In this document: one piece after another, positions 7,417 through 12,349 of the stretch
Position numbering within the stretch: the first letter of the stretch is position 1
Layout: the number at the start of each line of letters is the position of its first letter
NCBI GenBank assembly: GCA_900546645.1
Contig: URDR01000080.1
Coordinates: 1-12,349, forward strand
Origin: an uncultured Bacteroides sp.
GTDB taxonomy: Bacteria > Bacteroidota > Bacteroidia > Bacteroidales > Bacteroidaceae
Length of the DNA stretch: 12,349 nt
Reading direction: 5' to 3'
Notes under the pieces: model-generated
The model's input: the letters and a program-made list of their open reading frames with translations, nothing else
Told to the model about the DNA's origin: nothing
Databases searched by the model: none
Position numbers and translations under genes: made by a program

Positions 7417-8526
7417 ATGGCAGAAAACAATACACTTTTAGAGAAACTGGAAGGACTCGTTTCACGTTACGAGGAAGTATCCACTCTCATTACCGACCCC
7501 AACGTCATTGCTGACCAAAAACGATATGTCAAGCTCACCAAAGAATACAAAGAATTGGGCGACTTAATGGAAGCACGTAAGGAGTACCTCCAATACCTGA
7601 ATGGCTTAGAAGAAGCCAAACTCATGATGAGCGAAAGCGACCCGGAAATGAAGGAAATGGCACGCGAGGAAGCCGCCTTATGTGAGGCACGTATTCCTGA
7701 AATGGAAGAAAAAATCAAGCTTTTGCTTGTCCCAGCCGACCCACAGGATGACCGCAATGCCATCTTGGAAATCCGAGGAGGAACCGGAGGTGACGAAGCA
7801 GCTATCTTTGCCGGCGACCTTTTCCGTATGTACACCAAATATTGCGAATCAAAAGGATGGCGGCTGGAGGTATCGAGCGCCAACGAAGGTGCTGCCGGAG
7901 GATTCAAGGAAATCATCTGTTCCGTAACAGGCGACAAAGTATATGGTACTTTAAAATACGAGTCTGGAGTACACCGGGTACAGCGCGTTCCTGCTACCGA
8001 AACCCAAGGGCGCGTACATACTTCTGCGGCATCTGTTGCAGTACTCCCCGAGGCAGAGCCGTTTGATGTAGAAATCAATGAAGGAGAAATCAAATGGGAT
8101 ACATTCCGAAGCGGAGGTGCCGGAGGACAGAATGTAAACAAAGTGGAATCGGGAGTACGCTTACGCTATAACTGGAAAAATCCCAATACGGGAGTGGTAG
8201 AAGAAATTCTGATAGAATGTACCGAAACACGTGACCAGCCGAAAAACAAGGAACGGGCACTCTCGCGCCTGCGTACATTTATATACGATAAAGAGCATCA
8301 GAAATACATTGACGATATTGCATCCAAGCGCAAAACCATGGTCAGTACCGGTGACCGTTCGGCTAAAATCCGTACGTACAACTATCCGCAGGGACGTATT
8401 ACCGACCACCGCATCAACTATACCATTTATAATCTGGCTGCCTTCATGGATGGAGATATTCAAGACTGTATCGACCATCTGATTGTTGCAGAAAATGCAG
8501 AACGCTTGAAAGAGAGTGAACTATAA
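7417..8526 (+). CDS. prfA: Peptide chain release factor 1 (RF1)
   Basis: The 369-residue protein reads UAA and UAG stop codons in the ribosomal A site and triggers hydrolysis of peptidyl-tRNA. The stop-codon reading motif is the RF1-type PAT (192-194, in RVPATETQGRVHTSA), not the RF2-type SPF. The catalytic GGQ is at 236-238 (in RSGGAGGQNVNKVESG), whose Gln is normally methylated by PrmC. The N-terminal region (1-105) is helical and charged, as in domain 1. Length is close to E. coli RF1 (360). The frame is intact with no RF2-like programmed frameshift. It heads a tight unit with the DUF4153 gene (8-bp gap) and pyrF. Confidence 0.98.
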   Translation: MAENNTLLEKLEGLVSRYEEVSTLITDPNVIADQKRYVKLTKEYKELGDLMEARKEYLQYLNGLEEAKLMMSESDPEMKEMAREEAALCEARIPEMEEKIKLLLVPADPQDDRNAILEIRGGTGGDEAAIFAGDLFRMYTKYCESKGWRLEVSSANEGAAGGFKEIICSVTGDKVYGTLKYESGVHRVQRVPATETQGRVHTSAASVAVLPEAEPFDVEINEGEIKWDTFRSGGAGGQNVNKVESGVRLRYNWKNPNTGVVEEILIECTETRDQPKNKERALSRLRTFIYDKEHQKYIDDIASKRKTMVSTGDRSAKIRTYNYPQGRITDHRINYTIYNLAAFMDGDIQDCIDHLIVAENAERLKESEL

Positions 8527-8534
8527 CACTGCAA

Positions 8535-10274
8535 ATGCAGTACAAGCCCCATAATGCCATGACCTTGTCCTCTTTTTCCATACAGCAGACATTGAGCTTT
8601 CTTATAAAAACAGGTACACAATGCCTCAAGCGCTTTCCCGTTACTATCGGGTTCGTTTGGGCTCTTTCTGCCTACCTGTTTATAAGAGTTTATAATCCGC
8701 CCCTCATCAAAGAGTGGGAATGGAATGTTACCTGCTCTTATTATCTGCTGACAGGCTCACTGCTCTCACTCACATTACACTTATGGGGGGAAGAGCAGAA
8801 AAACAAACCAATGGTATGGAGTGCTTTCTTCATAGGGCTATTCCTTTTGCTTGCCGACAGTATTTATCTGCATTATCAAGCATTGACACAAGAGTTAGTC
8901 TTATCGCGTGGAGCACTGATTTTCTCCATGCTGCTATCAGCTTTCATTCTACCTTTTATAAAGGAAAAAGAAGACGTGGCAGCCTGGAATTTTTCAGCAT
9001 CTGCCATCCAGGCGTTTTCATTGGCACTCTGCACGGGAGTCATTATGACAGGAGGAATCATCCTGCTGCTGATTTCACTGGATAAGCTCTTTAATATAGA
9101 AATCAGTACTAACTATTTCATCTACGTAAGCATTTTATGCAATGTTATCCTGTCTCCCATGCTCTTTCTCGGTCTGCTGCCGGAAAAAGAAAAAAAGCAT
9201 GACAACCGATTTTACCACTCGCATTCTTCTGACAACATCTTACGCTGGCTATTTCTACCCTTACTGATGAGCTATATGGCAGTGCTTTACATCTATGAAG
9301 CACGTATCATCACGCTGTGGGAATTACCAGACGGATGGGTTTCATGGCTGGTTACCGCCCTTTCGGTAGGATGCATCTTGCTGCTTAGCCTGCTTTATCC
9401 GATAAGAATGCGAGGAAACAGACGCTTTGACATACTTCTGTTCCGCTGGCTTCCTCTACTGGTATTACCCCTGCTGATACTGATGACTGTGGGCATAATC
9501 CGGCGGTTTAACGACTACGGACTGACTGTCAACCGCCTCTATCTGTTTACATTTAACCTTTGGCTCTACGGAGTTTTCATCGGATTGTGGATAAACCGCG
9601 GACGGCGCATGATAGGAATTCCTATTTCGTTTGCCATTGTTTTTATGCTGACTTCTGTATCTCCGATAAACTATACGAGTATTACTTATAAAGTATTACT
9701 CAGCCAAGTAACTAATGAATTAAAACAAAATGGAGCAACCCAACTTCCGCTCACCAAAGAAGAGTATGAAGCATGGCTAAACAAACAGCCCCAAGAGAGA
9801 CAAATGCGCGTAAACGAAAAGCTAAAATACTTAAGCTTACTTTCTATAAATGGCGAGTTAGATGCAGAGATAGTGGAAGCTGGCACTCCATTCTACAGCT
9901 ATGCCTATAACATGGATGCAATAAATGATGAAGTGGAAGATATTGAATTTATGCTTGATACCCCAGTTCTCACTGTGCCAAAAGGCTTTCGCAACTTCCG
10001 GCAAATCCAAAATCTGGACATTCCTTCGAACGGGAAGCTGACCCCCGACCGACTGCTGACCATTCCCATCCCCGACACAGGAGACACATGCTATATAAAA
10101 GCGACCTGTCTGCTTGATGCCGCAAAAGAGGATAAGGCGACCAAAGCAATTGCCCTGCCTTCCGCATCTGGAGAATATGTCTTTATCATCACCTCTTACA
10201 GAAAATATTCTGTCAGTTCACCTTTACATATAGATGGCTACCTGTTTTTTAACAAAAACATTCAAAAACAATAA
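8535..10274 (+). CDS. DUF4153-family polytopic membrane protein
   Basis: The 579-residue protein has about eleven hydrophobic helices in residues 34-380 (clear ones at 34-53, 94-112, 126-142, 157-182, 193-215, 239-258, 268-290, 301-322, 336-353, 359-378), followed by a soluble C-terminal region of about 200 residues (381-579) rich in charged and beta-prone segments. This layout matches Bacteroidetes DUF4153 proteins, whose function is unknown. I see no catalytic motif. The start is ambiguous: the ATG at 8535 lies 8 bp after the prfA stop, while a second ATG at 8559 (MTLSSFSIQQ) would drop eight residues; neither has a strong ribosome binding site. The 8-bp and 12-bp gaps imply cotranscription with prfA and pyrF, but that gives little clue to function. 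Confidence 0.78.
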   Translation: MQYKPHNAMTLSSFSIQQTLSFLIKTGTQCLKRFPVTIGFVWALSAYLFIRVYNPPLIKEWEWNVTCSYYLLTGSLLSLTLHLWGEEQKNKPMVWSAFFIGLFLLLADSIYLHYQALTQELVLSRGALIFSMLLSAFILPFIKEKEDVAAWNFSASAIQAFSLALCTGVIMTGGIILLLISLDKLFNIEISTNYFIYVSILCNVILSPMLFLGLLPEKEKKHDNRFYHSHSSDNILRWLFLPLLMSYMAVLYIYEARIITLWELPDGWVSWLVTALSVGCILLLSLLYPIRMRGNRRFDILLFRWLPLLVLPLLILMTVGIIRRFNDYGLTVNRLYLFTFNLWLYGVFIGLWINRGRRMIGIPISFAIVFMLTSVSPINYTSITYKVLLSQVTNELKQNGATQLPLTKEEYEAWLNKQPQERQMRVNEKLKYLSLLSINGELDAEIVEAGTPFYSYAYNMDAINDEVEDIEFMLDTPVLTVPKGFRNFRQIQNLDIPSNGKLTPDRLLTIPIPDTGDTCYIKATCLLDAAKEDKATKAIALPSASGEYVFIITSYRKYSVSSPLHIDGYLFFNKNIQKQ

Positions 10275-10286
10275 CATTACAACATC

Positions 10287-11111
10287 ATGAACAAACAAGA
10301 ATTATTTGAAAACATCAAACGCAAGAAGTCATTTCTTTGCGTAGGACTGGACACGGACATCAAAAAGATTCCGGAACACTTATTGAAAGAAGAAGACCCT
10401 ATCTTTGCTTTCAACAAAGCAATTATTGATGCCACTGCTCCCTTTTGTATAGCTTATAAACCCAACTTGGCTTTTTATGAAAGTATGGGTGTAAAAGGAT
10501 GGATTGCATTTGAAAAAACAGTGGAATACATCAAAAGCAATTATCCTGACCAGTTCATCATCGCTGATGCAAAACGCGGAGACATCGGAAATACATCGGC
10601 CATGTATGCCCGCACGTTCTTTGAAGAACTGAACATTGACTCAGTAACCGTAGCTCCTTACATGGGTGAAGACAGCGTAACCCCCTTCCTTACATACGAA
10701 GGAAAATGGGTTATTTTACTGGCATTGACCTCAAACAAAGGTTCTCACGATTTCCAGCTTACCACCGACCCTGAAGGCGAACGCCTTTTTGAAAAAGTAT
10801 TGCGCAAATCACAGGAATGGGCCAACGACGAAAACATGATGTATGTAGTAGGTGCAACTCAAGGACGCATGTTTGAAGACATACGTAAGATTGTCCCTAA
10901 CCACTTCCTGCTCGTACCCGGAATCGGAGCACAAGGCGGCTCATTAGAAGAAGTATGTAAGTATGGCATGACTAAAGAATGCGGACTGATTGTAAACTCA
11001 AGCCGCGCCATTATCTATGCCGACAAAACAGAAAACTTCGCAACCGTGGCCGGTGAAGAAGCACAGAAAGTACAAAAACAAATGGAAGAACAGCTGAAGA
11101 CTATTTTGTAA
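10287..11111 (+). CDS. pyrF: Orotidine 5'-phosphate decarboxylase (type 2)
   Basis: The 274-residue TIM-barrel enzyme removes CO2 from OMP to make UMP, the last step of de novo pyrimidine synthesis, in the cytoplasm. Visible motifs are FLCVGLDTD (16-24) at strand 1, IAYKPNLAFYE (55-65) with the substrate-binding Lys, the catalytic ADAKRGDIGNTS (93-104) with the Asp94/Lys96/Asp99 array, the phosphate-binding PGIGAQGG (211-218) and NSSRAIIYA (237-245). The DAKRGDIGNT form and a length above 260 mark the type-2 group, unlike the roughly 240-residue E. coli enzyme. It ends the prfA unit and is followed by a strong hairpin. Confidence 0.97.
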   Translation: MNKQELFENIKRKKSFLCVGLDTDIKKIPEHLLKEEDPIFAFNKAIIDATAPFCIAYKPNLAFYESMGVKGWIAFEKTVEYIKSNYPDQFIIADAKRGDIGNTSAMYARTFFEELNIDSVTVAPYMGEDSVTPFLTYEGKWVILLALTSNKGSHDFQLTTDPEGERLFEKVLRKSQEWANDENMMYVVGATQGRMFEDIRKIVPNHFLLVPGIGAQGGSLEEVCKYGMTKECGLIVNSSRAIIYADKTENFATVAGEEAQKVQKQMEEQLKTIL

Positions 11112-11132
11112 TTTTCTTCCCCCTCCAATTCG

Positions 11133-11228
11133 GAAGGAATATCCATTGCGAAAGAAAAAGAACACCATATTCCCCGTTTCAGGGCATATCTACTTATACT
11201 TTTGCAATGAATATTCCTTCTTTTTTTT
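11133..11228 (+). terminator. Nested intrinsic terminator after pyrF
   Basis: Bases 11133-11154 pair with 11199-11220: 22 positions with one C-A mismatch and one G-U pair. Eight T follow directly (11221-11228). Inside the 44-nt loop a second hairpin forms from 11167-11174 and 11182-11189 (ATAT-T-CCC against GGG-C-ATAT, one mismatch, 7-nt loop). The outer stem directly followed by the U-tract, 21 nt after the pyrF stop, is the usual intrinsic terminator layout, though the stem is longer than normal. The right arm overlaps an exact -7 consensus TACTTTTG at 11197-11204. Confidence 0.75.
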
Positions 11229-11396
11229 CACTATACAAACCACTTCCAACGGGTTTTAGGGCACAAAAAGAGAAATAATTGGCTTTTTTTACGGATTTCT
11301 AAAAAAAAAACACGTAATTTGCATAATTAAAGAGTGTGTCTACACGACATATCTCAACTAATCATAAAAGGAAAAACTAAGGAATAAAGAAGTATT
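11229..11396 (+). promoter_or_regulatory. lpxD upstream region with weak promoter candidate
   Basis: This 168-bp leader holds a 7-T tract (11284-11290) and a 10-A tract (11301-11310), followed by TAATTTG at 11315-11321. That sequence resembles the Bacteroidetes -7 TAnnTTTG with one spacer base missing. No -33 TTTG sits at proper distance. AAGGAA stretches lie near 11368-11384, upstream of the lpxD ATG. The promoter could equally be the exact TACTTTTG at 11197-11204 inside the pyrF terminator, which would give a leader of about 185 nt. Confidence 0.3.
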
Positions 11397-12349
11397 ATGG
11401 TGTTCTCAGCTAAACAAATTGCGGAATACATCCACGGAGTTATCATAGGAGATGAAAATGCAACCGTACATACCTTTGCCAAAATTGAAGAAGGTATACC
11501 GGGAGCACTGTCATTCTTATCAAACCCGAAATACACCCATTACATTTACGAAACTCAATCATCTATCATCCTTGTCAATAAAGACTTTGAGCCGGAACAG
11601 AAGATTAATGCCACACTCATCAAAGTAGACAATGCATATGAAAGCTTGGCAAAGCTCATGACTCTATATGAAATGAGCCAACCCAAGAAGAAAGGCATAG
11701 ACCCGCTGGCATCCATTGCTACCGGCGCAAAAATAGGAAAAGATGTATATATCGGACCGTTTGCCTGCATTGAGGAAGGAGCTGAAATTGGAGACAATAC
11801 CTATATCCACCCTCACGCCACCATAGGATGTAATGCAAAAATAGGAGCCAATACCATTCTTTATCCTCATGTAACCATTTATCATGACTGCCGAATCGGA
11901 AATAACTGTATTCTCCATGCCGGAGCTGTTATCGGTGCCGACGGATTCGGGTTTGCCCCATCGCCGGAAGGCTATGAAAAGATTCCCCAAATAGGTATCG
12001 TCATTCTTGAAGACAACGTGGAAATAGGAGCCAATACATGTATTGACCGTGCCACCATGGGAGCTACCGTTATCCATAAAGGAGTAAAACTTGATAATTT
12101 AATCCAGCTGGCTCACAATGTAGAAGTAGGCAGCCACACGGTCATGGCTTCACAAGTAGGAGTGGCTGGCTCAGCAAAAATAGGCGAATGGTGTATGTTC
12201 GGCGGACAAGTAGGAGTGGCCGGGCACATCAAGGTGGGCGACCATGTTAGCGTCGGGGCTCAATCAGGAATTCCCGGAAATACCAAATCGGGCAGTACCC
12301 TAATGGGATACCCAGCCATTGACCCCAAACAGTTTGCACGCTCTTCAGC
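11397..12349 (+). CDS. lpxD: UDP-3-O-(3-hydroxyacyl)glucosamine N-acyltransferase (3' end cut by window edge)
   Basis: From the ATG at 11397 there are 317 open codons up to the window edge; Bacteroidetes LpxD is usually around 345 residues, so roughly 30 are missing. It transfers a 3-hydroxyacyl chain from acyl-ACP to the amino group of the acylated UDP-glucosamine, the third step of lipid A synthesis, in the cytoplasm. Residues 1-100 form the uridine-binding domain (FSAKQIAEYI, GALSFLSNPKY). From about 103 the left-handed beta helix hexapeptides appear (ASIATGAKIGKDVYIGPF and many more), with the catalytic His240 in LIQLAHNVEVG and the usual HAGAVIGADGFGFAP segment (174-188). In Bacteroidetes lpxD is commonly followed by an lpxC-fabZ fusion and lpxA; that is expected beyond the edge but not seen. 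Confidence 0.97.
   Translation, partial: MVFSAKQIAEYIHGVIIGDENATVHTFAKIEEGIPGALSFLSNPKYTHYIYETQSSIILVNKDFEPEQKINATLIKVDNAYESLAKLMTLYEMSQPKKKGIDPLASIATGAKIGKDVYIGPFACIEEGAEIGDNTYIHPHATIGCNAKIGANTILYPHVTIYHDCRIGNNCILHAGAVIGADGFGFAPSPEGYEKIPQIGIVILEDNVEIGANTCIDRATMGATVIHKGVKLDNLIQLAHNVEVGSHTVMASQVGVAGSAKIGEWCMFGGQVGVAGHIKVGDHVSVGAQSGIPGNTKSGSTLMGYPAIDPKQFARSS

Noticed and set aside
7467..8141. 224-codon minus-strand frame opposite prfA
   Set aside because: Its composition is rich in Ser and Pro as expected for an antisense shadow of a conserved gene, and prfA is clearly real.
1..12349. Mobile element, CRISPR, toxin-antitoxin, defence or biosynthetic cluster
   Set aside because: No transposase, integrase, repeat-spacer array or linked effector gene is visible; all long frames are housekeeping or envelope genes.

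Overview
The window reads as a chromosomal housekeeping segment from a Bacteroidales bacterium, most likely Bacteroidaceae (Bacteroides/Phocaeicola-like). The evidence is moderate-to-low GC, promoters of the Bacteroidetes type (-7 element TAnnTTTG) rather than TATAAT boxes, mostly weak ribosome binding sites, and gene content typical of that order: a short CstA, a DUF3857/transglutaminase protein, a GHL10 glycosidase, a type-2 PyrF and LpxD. No mobile element, CRISPR array, tRNA, rRNA or defence gene is visible.

Left third (1-4025, minus strand): reading leftward, a CstA-family transporter, a secreted outer-membrane barrel protein, and a periplasmic DUF3857/transglutaminase-like protein cut by the left edge. 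The gaps are 63 and 39 bp. Good -7 elements precede cstA and the barrel gene. The transglutaminase gene probably shares the barrel gene's transcript.

Middle (4026-7039, plus strand): a very compact divergent promoter region separates cstA from a secreted GHL10 glycoside hydrolase (DigH/YngK-like, probably acting on peptidoglycan) with a C-terminal FN3-like domain. Next comes purM (purine synthesis) with its own -7 element and a 12-bp palindrome near the expected transcription start.

Right third (7040-12349, plus strand): a 377-bp non-coding gap with a long inverted repeat lies between purM and prfA. Then prfA (release factor 1), a polytopic DUF4153 membrane protein and pyrF (OMP decarboxylase) form a tight unit with gaps of 8 and 12 bp. 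It is closed by an unusually long nested hairpin with a U-tract. Finally lpxD (lipid A synthesis) begins and is cut by the right edge after 317 residues.

Three genes have in-frame TTG extensions upstream of better ATG starts. I chose the ATG starts at 2528, 4025 and 4109 because the signal peptide, first membrane helix or promoter position fits them. I do not see a convincing undescribed multi-gene system. The points most worth a second look are non-coding (the divergent promoter region, the purM palindrome, the purM-prfA gap, the pyrF terminator), plus the unexplained DUF4153 protein embedded between prfA and pyrF.
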